Of a stretch of DNA of 64,000 bases, positions 35,502-42,855 are shown one piece after another. The stretch is taken from NCBI RefSeq assembly GCF_004378255.1, contig NZ_SNQG01000003.1:581736-645735 (forward strand), in the 5' to 3' direction. Below the pieces are notes generated by a model. That model worked only from the letters and a program-made list of their open reading frames with translations. It was not told where the DNA came from and ran no database searches. The stretch comes from Mucilaginibacter phyllosphaerae (GTDB lineage: Bacteria; Bacteroidota; Bacteroidia; Sphingobacteriales; Sphingobacteriaceae). The stretch's first letter is position 1, and every line of letters begins with the position of its first letter. The position numbers and the translations under genes were made by a program.

Positions 35502-36284
35502 ATGAGCGAATTTAAACAAACCTTTAACTCATCACTGGGAAAGAAGCTGCTAATGGCTTTAACTGGCTTGTTTTTGTGTACTTTTTTAATTGTGCACCTT
35601 GGTGGTAATCTTTTATTATTTAAGCACGACCAGGGTTTTGCATTTAATAGTTATGCAAACTTCTTAACACATTTTCCACCTATCGAGGTTGTTGCCTATC
35701 TGCTGTATCTGGCTATACTGGTACATAGCATTTACGCCTTGGTATTAACCATTAAAAACCGCCGTGCAAGGCCTGTTGGCTATGCTGTACAAAGCAAGTC
35801 GCCGCAGTCCTGGTCGTCCAAAAACATGGGCTTGCTGGGTGCCATATTGCTGTTGTTTATTGTAATACACATGGGCGATTTTTGGTTTACCTACAAGTAT
35901 AACAATATACTTGGGTTTAAAGAGTACCGTACCAACCAGATAACCGGCGAAACCACGGTTACGGCATTTACGCCTTCTAATCCCGATTTTGAAAGGTCAT
36001 ATGCTACCGAAAATAATGTAGAGATCGTACGCGTAAAAGATTTGCATGCCCGCATCCAGTGGAGCTTTAGCCATTTGTGGTATGTGGCATTTTATGTGAT
36101 TGCCATGGGCGCGGTATCATTCCACCTGCTGCACGGCTTTCAAAGCGCCTTTAAAACACTGGGATGGGTGCATAAAAAGTACAATGGTATCGTATATTTT
36201 ATAGGCACCTGGCTGTTTGCCGTAATTATACCGGTAGGCTTTGCCCTGATGCCAATTGTTTATTACATACAAAGTTTATCATAA
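35502..36284 (+). CDS. sdhC: Succinate dehydrogenase/fumarate reductase cytochrome b subunit
   Basis: A 260-residue membrane anchor with five helices (about 18-35, 60-82, 112-130, 185-205, 230-255). His residues at helix positions (LIVHLGGNLLLF, LAILVHSIYAL, LFIVIHMGDFW, FHLLHGFQSAF) can ligate two b hemes, as in the single-subunit diheme anchors of Bacteroidota. It carries quinone chemistry for complex II. First gene of sdhCAB; the 83-nt gap to sdhA is almost filled by a perfect 23-bp inverted repeat. Confidence 0.93.
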   Translation: MSEFKQTFNSSLGKKLLMALTGLFLCTFLIVHLGGNLLLFKHDQGFAFNSYANFLTHFPPIEVVAYLLYLAILVHSIYALVLTIKNRRARPVGYAVQSKSPQSWSSKNMGLLGAILLLFIVIHMGDFWFTYKYNNILGFKEYRTNQITGETTVTAFTPSNPDFERSYATENNVEIVRVKDLHARIQWSFSHLWYVAFYVIAMGAVSFHLLHGFQSAFKTLGWVHKKYNGIVYFIGTWLFAVIIPVGFALMPIVYYIQSLS

Positions 36285-36290
36285 ATAAGT

Positions 36291-36345
36291 GAGTGGTTGA
36301 TTAAGTGAATGGTGATTAGTTAACCATTCACTTAATCAACCACTC
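36291..36345. repeat. 23-bp perfect inverted repeat between sdhC and sdhA
   Basis: Bases 36291-36313 (GAGTGGTTGATTAAGTGAATGGT broken as GAGTGGTTGA + TTAAGTGAATGGT) are the exact reverse complement of 36323-36345, with a 9-nt loop. There is no T-run, so it is unlikely to terminate; it would form a stable RNA hairpin between co-transcribed cistrons and could set mRNA processing or stoichiometry. Confidence 0.85.
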
Positions 36346-36367
36346 ATCACTCACTAAAATAAAAGAA

Positions 36368-38302
36368 ATGAGTTTAGATGCTAAAATTCCGCAAGGCCCA
36401 TTAGCCGAAAAATGGAGCAAGCATAAATTTAACTTAAAGCTGGTTAACCCATCCAACAAGCGTAAATACGACATTATTGTTGTAGGTACAGGTTTGGCCG
36501 GTGCATCGGCAGCAGCATCGCTGGCCGAGCTGGGTTACAACGTTAAGGCATTTTGCTTTCAGGATAGCCCGCGCCGTGCGCACTCTATTGCTGCACAGGG
36601 TGGTATCAATGCCGCAAAAAATTATCAGAATGATGGTGATAGCGTTTATCGCCTTTTTTATGATACCATTAAAGGTGGTGACTACCGTGCCCGCGAAGGC
36701 AACGTTTACCGCCTGGCAGAGGTATCTGTAAATATTATTGACCAGTGCGTTGCACAGGGTGTACCTTTTGCCCGCGAATACGGCGGTTTGCTGGATAACC
36801 GCTCATTCGGCGGTTCGCAGGTATCACGTACGTTTTATGCGCGCGGCCAAACTGGGCAACAGCTTTTATTAGGTGCCTACTCGGCATTAAACCGCCAGAT
36901 ACACCTGGGCAAAGTTAAAATGTACACCCGCCACGAAATGCTGGATGTAGTTACTATTGATGGCCACGCTAAAGGTATTATCACCCGTAACATGAAAACC
37001 GGTGCAATTGATACACATGCAGGCCATGCCGTATTATTGTGTACAGGTGGTTACGGTAACGTATTTTATCTGTCTACAAATGCTATGGGCAGTAACGTAA
37101 CGGCTGCCTGGCGCGCGCATAAGCGTGGTGCTTACTTTGCAAACCCTTGCTACACCCAGATCCACCCAACCTGTATCCCGGTTTCCGGAGATCATCAGAG
37201 TAAGTTAACGCTGATGTCTGAATCGTTACGTAACGACGGACGTGTTTGGGCGCCAAAAACGGTTGAAGTAGCAGAGAAACTGCGTAAAAAAGAAATTACC
37301 GCCGCCCAGGTAAAAGAGGATGAGCGCGATTACTTCCTGGAAAGAAAATACCCATCGTTCGGTAACCTTGTTCCGCGCGATGTGGCCTCTCGTAATGCCA
37401 AAGAGGTTGTTGACGAAGGTAAAGGTGTAGGCGGATCTGGCTTTGCCGTATTCCTGGACTTTGCCGAAGCCATACAGCGTTTGGGTGAAGATACCGTACG
37501 CGCCAAGTACGGTAACCTTTTTGATATGTACTATCAAATTACCGATGAGAACCCTTATCAGCAGCCAATGCGTATTTACCCTGCGGTACACTACACCATG
37601 GGTGGCCTTTGGGTTGATTATAACCTAAGCACCAATGTACCGGGCTTATATGCTTTGGGCGAATGTAACTTTAGCGATCACGGTGCAAACCGCCTGGGTG
37701 CATCTGCATTAATGCAGGGATTATCTGACGGTTACTTTGTTATACCTTACACGCTTGGCGATTACCTGGCAACCATTGGCCCTAAAGCCGTTGATACCTC
37801 GCACCCTGCTTTCGAGCAAACCAAACAGGATGTAGTGGACTATGTAAATAAACTTTTATCTCTTAAAGGGAATAAAACAGTTAGCGAATATCACCGCGAG
37901 CTTGGCCATATTATGTGGGAGTATTGTGGGATGGCGCGTACTGCCGAGGGCTTAACCAAAGCTAAGGCTATGATACAGGCGCTTAAAGCCGATTTTTGGA
38001 AGAATGCTATTGTAACCGGCGAGAACGAAGAGTTTAATGCTGCCTTAGAGAACGCAGGCCGTGTTGCCGATTTTATTGAACTGGGCGAACTGATGGTAGA
38101 CGATGCATTGATGCGCCGCGAATCATGCGGTGGCCACTTCCGTTTAGAATCGCAAACGCCGGAAGGTGAGGCTTTACGCGATGATGAAAACTATGCCTTT
38201 GTTGCAGCCTGGGAATTTAAAGGTGAAAACCAACCCGAAGAACTGCATAAGGAAGAGCTGGTATATGAAAATGTTAAGTTAACACAACGATCTTATAAAT
38301 AG
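36368..38302 (+). CDS. sdhA: Succinate dehydrogenase/fumarate reductase flavoprotein subunit
   Basis: A 644-residue flavoprotein. The FAD motif is [18 protein letters not shown] (about 39-56). [17 protein letters not shown] holds the His that binds FAD covalently. IHPTCIP and the substrate-pocket His/Arg of the flavoprotein follow, with [20 protein letters not shown] and a C-terminal helical domain. It oxidises succinate to fumarate and passes electrons to SdhB. It lies between sdhC and sdhB in one operon. Confidence 0.96.
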   Translation: MSLDAKIPQGPLAEKWSKHKFNLKLVNPSNKRKYDIIVVGTGLAGASAAASLAELGYNVKAFCFQDSPRRAHSIAAQGGINAAKNYQNDGDSVYRLFYDTIKGGDYRAREGNVYRLAEVSVNIIDQCVAQGVPFAREYGGLLDNRSFGGSQVSRTFYARGQTGQQLLLGAYSALNRQIHLGKVKMYTRHEMLDVVTIDGHAKGIITRNMKTGAIDTHAGHAVLLCTGGYGNVFYLSTNAMGSNVTAAWRAHKRGAYFANPCYTQIHPTCIPVSGDHQSKLTLMSESLRNDGRVWAPKTVEVAEKLRKKEITAAQVKEDERDYFLERKYPSFGNLVPRDVASRNAKEVVDEGKGVGGSGFAVFLDFAEAIQRLGEDTVRAKYGNLFDMYYQITDENPYQQPMRIYPAVHYTMGGLWVDYNLSTNVPGLYALGECNFSDHGANRLGASALMQGLSDGYFVIPYTLGDYLATIGPKAVDTSHPAFEQTKQDVVDYVNKLLSLKGNKTVSEYHRELGHIMWEYCGMARTAEGLTKAKAMIQALKADFWKNAIVTGENEEFNAALENAGRVADFIELGELMVDDALMRRESCGGHFRLESQTPEGEALRDDENYAFVAAWEFKGENQPEELHKEELVYENVKLTQRSYK

Positions 38303-38388
38303 AGAATGGTTGATTGGTGATTAGAGAATGGTTAAAACCACTCACTACTTAACCAACCAACTACTCACTAATCTCAAATCTAATAAAG
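38303..38388. repeat. Degenerate inverted repeat between sdhA and sdhB
   Basis: This 86-nt gap holds GAATGGTT-type units twice on one side (38305-38334) and their complements AACCA...ACTCACTAATCTC on the other (38337-38375). The units are relatives of those in the sdhC-sdhA gap, but pairing is imperfect. The same operon therefore has a related palindromic spacer in both gaps. Confidence 0.65.
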
Positions 38389-39177
38389 ATGAGTGGACAC
38401 ATGAACCTGACGCTGAAAGTATGGCGCCAAAAAAATGCACAAACACCAGGGAAGTTTGTGACCTACAAGGCCGAAAATATTTCGCCGGATATGTCTTTCC
38501 TGGAAATGCTGGACGTAGTGAACGAAAGCCTTACCCACAAAAAGGAAGACCCAATTCACTTTGACCACGATTGCCGAGAAGGTATCTGCGGTATGTGCTC
38601 GTTATATATCAACGGACGTCCGCACGGGCCAAAAAGGGCAATTACAACCTGCCAGTTACACATGCGTAGCTTTAGCGATGGCGAAACCATTACTATTGAG
38701 CCATGGCGTTCGGCAGCGTTCCCGATAGTGAAAGATCTGGCTACAGACCGTTCTGCGTTTGACCGTATCCAGCAAGCCGGTGGCTATGTATCGGTAAACA
38801 CCGGCGGTGTGCCCGATGCAAACTCTACCCCGATACCAAAGGTAATTGCCGATGAGGCATTTAACTCGGCTACTTGTATTGGCTGCGGTGCCTGCGTTGC
38901 TGCATGTAAAAATGCATCGGCCATGTTATTTACTTCGGCTAAAATAACCCAGCTGGGTATGTTGCCACAAGGCCAGCCCGAGCGTTACAGCCGTGTACAA
39001 GCCATGGTTGCCCAAATGGATCAGGAAGGCTTTGGTAACTGTACCAATACCGGCGCCTGCGAGGCAGAATGCCCTAAAGAGATCACCCTGAACAATATTG
39101 CGTTCATGAACAATGATTTTTTCAGCGCCAAGCTATTCAGAGAACAACACGCGCACGACCATACCGGCGGCGAGTAA
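38389..39177 (+). CDS. sdhB: Succinate dehydrogenase/fumarate reductase iron-sulfur subunit
   Basis: A 262-residue electron-transfer subunit with all three clusters: [2Fe-2S] ligands in [13 protein letters not shown] and TTCQLH, [4Fe-4S] in [14 protein letters not shown], and [3Fe-4S] in [15 protein letters not shown]. It carries electrons from SdhA flavin to quinone at SdhC. Last gene of the operon, followed by a terminator at 39203-39233. Confidence 0.95.
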   Translation: MSGHMNLTLKVWRQKNAQTPGKFVTYKAENISPDMSFLEMLDVVNESLTHKKEDPIHFDHDCREGICGMCSLYINGRPHGPKRAITTCQLHMRSFSDGETITIEPWRSAAFPIVKDLATDRSAFDRIQQAGGYVSVNTGGVPDANSTPIPKVIADEAFNSATCIGCGACVAACKNASAMLFTSAKITQLGMLPQGQPERYSRVQAMVAQMDQEGFGNCTNTGACEAECPKEITLNNIAFMNNDFFSAKLFREQHAHDHTGGE

Positions 39178-39202
39178 TTGTTACACTATTGATTTACATA
39201 TA

Positions 39203-39233
39203 AAAGCCCGGCTGCAATTTGCAGCCGGGCTTT
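39203..39233. terminator. Terminator after sdhB
   Basis: A perfect 13-bp stem, AAAGCCCGGCTGC (39203-39215) with GCAGCCGGGCTTT (39221-39233), with a loop of 5. It lies between convergent genes and can act on both. Confidence 0.92.
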
Positions 39234-39260
39234 CTTGTTTATATAAAGTTATAACCCCTG

Positions 39261-39740
39261 TTATGCCTTTTTAATGGTGGCCAGCAGTTCTTTCATTTCC
39301 GGTGGTTTTTCGTAAGCCTGTACCAGTTTGCCCTTATGGTCATAAATGGCAATGTAGGGGGTATGCTTAAGCTGGTAATATTTTTGTACAGTGTAGGTGT
39401 AACCTTCGGTACCTAAGGTAAAGTTAGGCCAGGCGGTTAATCCGTAATCTTTTTGGAACGTTTTTACCATCCGGATATCGCTAAACGTTATCATCACTAC
39501 CTGTACGTTTTTAATGTCATTCATCATCGGCTTCATGTCGTTTATCAATTTCTGGCAGTGCCCGCAATCAGGTGCAAAATAAATAAGCATTACGGGTTTG
39601 TTCTTTTTCAGATCGGCCGGTGTGGTGTAAACATCATTGGTAGTTAAAATTTTATACGGTGCAATTACCGGCGGGGTGGTTTGCGCCCGTGTGCAAGCCG
39701 ATGCAATTACCAGGCTTAAAAAAAATACAAGTTTCTTCAT
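39261..39740 (-). CDS. Thioredoxin-fold lipoprotein with CGHC active site
   Basis: Starting at the ATG at 39740 gives 159 residues with a signal and lipobox (LVIASAC, Cys at about 15). The longer frame to 39794 would overlap the neighbouring gene. The thioredoxin-fold motif FAPDCGHCQKL (about 59-69) has the redox CxxC, and HTPYIAIYD carries the cis-Pro. It is probably a periplasmic or envelope disulfide reductant (TlpA/ResA-like). It lies 22 nt after the oxidoreductase gene on the same strand, so is likely co-transcribed. Confidence 0.83.
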   Translation of the reverse strand: MKKLVFFLSLVIASACTRAQTTPPVIAPYKILTTNDVYTTPADLKKNKPVMLIYFAPDCGHCQKLINDMKPMMNDIKNVQVVMITFSDIRMVKTFQKDYGLTAWPNFTLGTEGYTYTVQKYYQLKHTPYIAIYDHKGKLVQAYEKPPEMKELLATIKKA

Positions 39741-39762
39741 TTGTGTTAGTGTCATATTGTGT

Positions 39763-40779
39763 TTAAGCTTCCAGCAGTTCCAGCTGCCAGGCAATGTGTT
39801 CTTCTGTTACAGGATATAACGCATTATTGCGTATTGTATGATAAACGGCCTCAAATATCTGGTTGTAATCACCTTTTACAGATGGTACGGTTTCCACACA
39901 CTTTTCATTATCAATATTAACGATGGTTAGTTGCCCTTCGTTGCCGGAAGGTTCTATGCCGTAAGCAGGGTCGGTGGGCATCATGCCTTTGTCCAACTGG
40001 GCCTCCTGCACATCGCTGCGGTTTTTTATAAAGCTGCCCAGGGTGCCGTTTACCCAAAAGCCGGGCGTGTCGCCTGCAATCTGCAGGCCCGATGTTAAAT
40101 AAACATTCAGCTGGTTTGGGTACATTAAATGGTAATGGAAATAATCGGGCACTTCAGATCCATCCCGGTACATCCCGGTTGTTTTATGGAATGATAACGG
40201 CTTGCCAAATAAGGCAATCGTGTTATCAATTAAGTGGGCACCCAGGTCGTAAACCAGGCCACCAGCCGGCACACCTTTGGTTTCTTTAAAAGATTTTACA
40301 CCGATGGCAGCCTTATATCTATCCATCCTAAAGGTAATTTCTATTAAATTACCCAGCCGGCCGCTTTCTATAACTGCTTTTGTAGACAGGAAACCACTGT
40401 CGTATCTGCGGTTTTGGTAAACCATCAGGTGTTTGTTCAGGCGGCGGGCGGTATCATAAAGTTCTTTCACTTCGGCAACAGTTGCTGCGGCAGGTTTTTC
40501 AAGCAATACATGTTTGCCGGCATTAAGGGCCAAAAGTGTGTGTTCAAAATGCAGATTACTTGGGGTGTTTACAATAACCAGCTCTATCTCATCATCATTC
40601 AGTAATTCCTGTATGGAATGATAGCTGGTAATATCCGGATAAATTTTACCGGCTTTTTTCTCATTACGCTCCACCACCCCTTTAAAGTTAAAACCCGCAT
40701 TGGTACTGATGAACGGCGCATGAAAGATCCTACCGGACATGCCGTAGGCCATCAGGCCTGTAACTATTGGTGCATCCAT
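39763..40779 (-). CDS. Gfo/Idh/MocA-family oxidoreductase
   Basis: From the ATG at 40779 (MDAPIVTGLMAYGMSGRIFH) the protein is 338 residues. The longer 360-residue frame adds a stretch that lies in the terminator region of the upstream gene. The N-terminal Rossmann fold binds NAD(P) (GLMAYGMSGRIFHAPF), EKP in LLEKPAAATV (about 93-102) is the family catalytic lysine motif, and the C-terminal sheet domain binds a sugar-like substrate (GLVYDLGAHLID). YceM/MviM-like oxidoreductases act on sugars or inositol derivatives; the substrate here is not determinable. Confidence 0.87.
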   Translation of the reverse strand: MDAPIVTGLMAYGMSGRIFHAPFISTNAGFNFKGVVERNEKKAGKIYPDITSYHSIQELLNDDEIELVIVNTPSNLHFEHTLLALNAGKHVLLEKPAAATVAEVKELYDTARRLNKHLMVYQNRRYDSGFLSTKAVIESGRLGNLIEITFRMDRYKAAIGVKSFKETKGVPAGGLVYDLGAHLIDNTIALFGKPLSFHKTTGMYRDGSEVPDYFHYHLMYPNQLNVYLTSGLQIAGDTPGFWVNGTLGSFIKNRSDVQEAQLDKGMMPTDPAYGIEPSGNEGQLTIVNIDNEKCVETVPSVKGDYNQIFEAVYHTIRNNALYPVTEEHIAWQLELLEA

Positions 40780-40823
40780 AAGGGTAAATTTATCATTATA
40801 ACGGTTAGCAACATAAATTTTGT

Positions 40824-40859
40824 AAAATAAAAAAGGGATAAGCATACGCCTATCCCCTT
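40824..40859 (-). terminator. Terminator of the DUF4142 gene
   Basis: On the minus strand AAGGGGATA pairs with TATCCCTT around a 10-nt loop and is followed by TTTTATTTTAC. It lies 21 nt after the leftward DUF4142 stop and just upstream of the oxidoreductase start. Confidence 0.8.
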
Positions 40860-40879
40860 CATTTAAAATAGGCTTAAGC

Positions 40880-41461
40880 TTATTTCATAGTTGATTGAAT
40901 TGCTTCAATTTTAGCTAAGTGTGCTTTAACTGTAGGCAATGTTTTGGTAGCAAAAGCCATCAAATCGGCATCTTTGCAATTTTTAGAAGCATCTTCTAAC
41001 ATTGATGCTACTTTTTTGTGGCCGTCAACCATCGCGTCAACATAGGCTTTATCAAAATCCTTGCCTGATTTTGCAGCAAGGTCAGCAGCCATTTTTTGGT
41101 GGTCTGCATCCGGTGCGGTTGGCAGGGTGATGTTCTTTTTCTTGGCAATTTCCATCAGCTCCTCGTTAGCTTTAGTATGGTCTGTCACCATCATTGCGCC
41201 AAATTCTTTCACCTGTGCGTTAACCGCTTTTTCTGATGCTAATTTACCTGCGGCAACTTCTGCCATACCTGCGTTAGCAGCATCGGTTGCAAATTTTGCA
41301 TCTGCTTCGTCTACAGCAATACCGGTAGAACCATTAGTGGTAGTGTCTTTAACAGCATTAACGCTATCAGCGGTTTCTTTACTGTCTTTTGCGGCATTGT
41401 TGCACGCCTGGAATGATAGGGCTGCAACAGCCATCATTGCCACTAAACTTAATTTTTTCAT
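40880..41461 (-). CDS. DUF4142 lipoprotein
   Basis: A 193-residue lipoprotein from the ATG at 41461: MKKLSLVAMMAVAALSFQAC with the lipid-modified Cys at 20, then a Lys/Thr/Asp-rich linker and a ferritin-like helical DUF4142 domain (ATDAANAGMAEVAAGKLASE, NAQVKEFGAMMVTDHTKANE, DKAYVDAMVDGHKKVASML). The conserved M-x2-DH-x-K-x2-E segment is characteristic. Function is unknown; stress or envelope roles are guessed for the family. The longer start at 41494 is not favoured because it precedes the signal. Confidence 0.87.
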   Translation of the reverse strand: MKKLSLVAMMAVAALSFQACNNAAKDSKETADSVNAVKDTTTNGSTGIAVDEADAKFATDAANAGMAEVAAGKLASEKAVNAQVKEFGAMMVTDHTKANEELMEIAKKKNITLPTAPDADHQKMAADLAAKSGKDFDKAYVDAMVDGHKKVASMLEDASKNCKDADLMAFATKTLPTVKAHLAKIEAIQSTMK

Positions 41462-41555
41462 TTTGTAGATATTTTTAGTTTTTATAGTTAACATTTAACA
41501 ACTATTAATCTAATTGGTTTTACATATACGCACTTATAGTTTGTTATTGATATTA

Positions 41556-41585
41556 TTGTTATACCTTAAAGTTTTATTATTTTTG
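41556..41585 (+). promoter_or_regulatory. gcvH promoter
   Basis: TTG at 41556-41558, 19-nt spacing, and TATTTTTG at 41578-41585 match the Bacteroidota promoter consensus. The gcvH ATG is 20 nt downstream. Confidence 0.75.
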
Positions 41586-41604
41586 AAGACATAAATTAAC
41601 AGAT

Positions 41605-41985
41605 ATGAATTTTCCGGCAGAGTTAAAATACACAAGCGACCACGAGTGGATAAGGGTTGAAGGCGACGAGGCTTACATCGGTATTACCGAGTTTGCACAG
41701 GGCGAGTTAGGCGATATTGTTTACATCGATATTAATACTGTTGGGCAGGATGTTACCAAAGAAGCTGTATTTGGTACGGTAGAGGCTGTTAAAACAGTAT
41801 CTGACCTGTTTATGCCGGTGGACGGCAGCATACTGGAAGTAAACAAATTGTTAGATAGCCAGCCCGAGCTGGTAAATTCCGACCCTTACGGCGATGGCTG
41901 GATGGTGAAGATTAAACTGGCCAACCCGGCTGATGCCGCCAACCTTTTGGATGCTGATGCGTACAAAGGTGTTATAGGCCACTAA
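41605..41985 (+). CDS. gcvH: Glycine cleavage system H protein
   Basis: A 126-residue lipoyl carrier. The hybrid barrel holds the lipoylation site Lys63 in [11 protein letters not shown], preceded by [19 protein letters not shown]. It shuttles the aminomethyl intermediate between GcvP, GcvT and GcvL and may also relay lipoate. The gcvT and gcvP genes are not in the window. VanZ and the small lipoprotein follow after 7 nt and probably share its transcript. Confidence 0.94.
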   Translation: MNFPAELKYTSDHEWIRVEGDEAYIGITEFAQGELGDIVYIDINTVGQDVTKEAVFGTVEAVKTVSDLFMPVDGSILEVNKLLDSQPELVNSDPYGDGWMVKIKLANPADAANLLDADAYKGVIGH

Positions 41986-41992
41986 TTGATAA

Positions 41993-42388
41993 ATGAATAC
42001 AACACTTAAATATTACGGGTCTGCAATTTTGTGGGCCCTATTTATTTTAATTATATGTGCCGTGCCATTGCACGATGCAGATAAATCCGGCATGTTTTTT
42101 CCGGGTTTTGATAAACTGGTGCATTGCGGTTTATTTTTCGTGCTTTCGGTATTGTATTGTGTGGGCAGCATCCGTAAATGGAACACACACAACATCCGGA
42201 TTGAAATTGCCATGAAAAATACGGTGGTGCTGATCAGCTACGGTGCCTTGATTGAAGTTTTGCAGATGCGCGTTTTTACCTGGCGCAGCGGCGACTGGAA
42301 TGACCTGCTGGCAGATACTATTGGCGCATGCATGGGTATTTTTGCCGTACTATTAACCAGCAATGCCATCCATCATGAGAAAAGTTAA
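41993..42388 (+). CDS. VanZ-family membrane protein
   Basis: A 131-residue protein with four predicted helices (about 8-24, 39-55, 75-92, 105-123). FDKLVHCGLFFVLSVLY and the QMRVFTWRSGDWNDLLADTIGAC segment match VanZ proteins, including the RxxDxxDxxxNxxG-like turn. VanZ homologues have been linked to lipid or glycopeptide tolerance, but the general role is not known. The gene is 7 nt after gcvH and overlaps the next small gene by 14 nt. Confidence 0.85.
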   Translation: MNTTLKYYGSAILWALFILIICAVPLHDADKSGMFFPGFDKLVHCGLFFVLSVLYCVGSIRKWNTHNIRIEIAMKNTVVLISYGALIEVLQMRVFTWRSGDWNDLLADTIGACMGIFAVLLTSNAIHHEKS

Positions 42389-42509
42389 ATACTTAACAGC
42401 CGCTTTAATTATAACTGTAGCGCTTTCCTCGTGCGGGTTGTTTAAAAAAGATTGCCAGTGCCCGCATTTTGGCAAAGTAAAAAGCAGTACAGCTATAAAT
42501 GCGGCTTAA
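42375..42509 (+). CDS. 44-residue lipoprotein
   Basis: ATG at 42375, overlapping the end of the VanZ gene. The product is MRKVKYLTAALIITVALSSC-GLFKKDCQCPHFGKVKSST... with a textbook lipobox (ALSSC, lipid-modified Cys20), two more Cys in DCQCPHFG and a stop at 42507-42509. The mature peptide is only about 25 residues. Position at the end of the gcvH-vanZ unit and the lipobox support a real gene. Function unknown. Confidence 0.7.
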   Translation: MRKVKYLTAALIITVALSSCGLFKKDCQCPHFGKVKSSTAINAA

Positions 42510-42578
42510 CATAATACCGGCAAGGCCCCTTGCCGTTTCTATCTGTTAACGCGCATTAAGCTATATCTTTACATTCCC

Positions 42579-42612
42579 TTATTTGGATTTGTTTTAAATA
42601 ACGCTACATTTG
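42579..42612 (+). promoter_or_regulatory. feoAB promoter with palindromic operator
   Basis: TTTG at 42582-42585, 19-nt spacer, TACATTTG at 42605-42612; a 23-nt imperfect palindrome (42579-42601, TTATTT...AAATAA) covers the -33 region. It differs by four bases from the TonB receptor promoter at 10231-10264. Both drive iron uptake, so one ferrous-iron-sensing repressor of the Fur or DtxR class is the simple explanation, although the site matches no consensus I can name with certainty. Confidence 0.75.
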
Positions 42613-42630
42613 TAATCTAATTTACACGGC

Positions 42631-42846
42631 ATGACGCTTGAGCAGCTTGGAGTAGGAGAAACAGGGATAGTAAAAGAATTTACAGATCTGGAAATGTCTG
42701 TAAAGCTGATGGAGATGGGTTGCCTCCCCGGCGAACCGGTAAGGGTTTCGCGCATTGCCCCGCTTGGCGATCCTATTGCCATACAGGTATCGGGCTACCA
42801 GTTAAGCCTGCGTAGATTTGAAGCATCAACCATTATTTTGCAATAG
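42631..42846 (+). CDS. feoA: FeoA protein
   Basis: A 71-residue SH3-like protein. GETGIVKEFTDLEMSVKLMEMGCLPGEPVRV and QVSGYQLSLRRFEASTI follow the FeoA pattern. It binds FeoB and supports ferrous iron import. FeoB starts 9 nt after its stop. Confidence 0.92.
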   Translation: MTLEQLGVGETGIVKEFTDLEMSVKLMEMGCLPGEPVRVSRIAPLGDPIAIQVSGYQLSLRRFEASTIILQ

Positions 42847-42855
42847 TATTATCAT

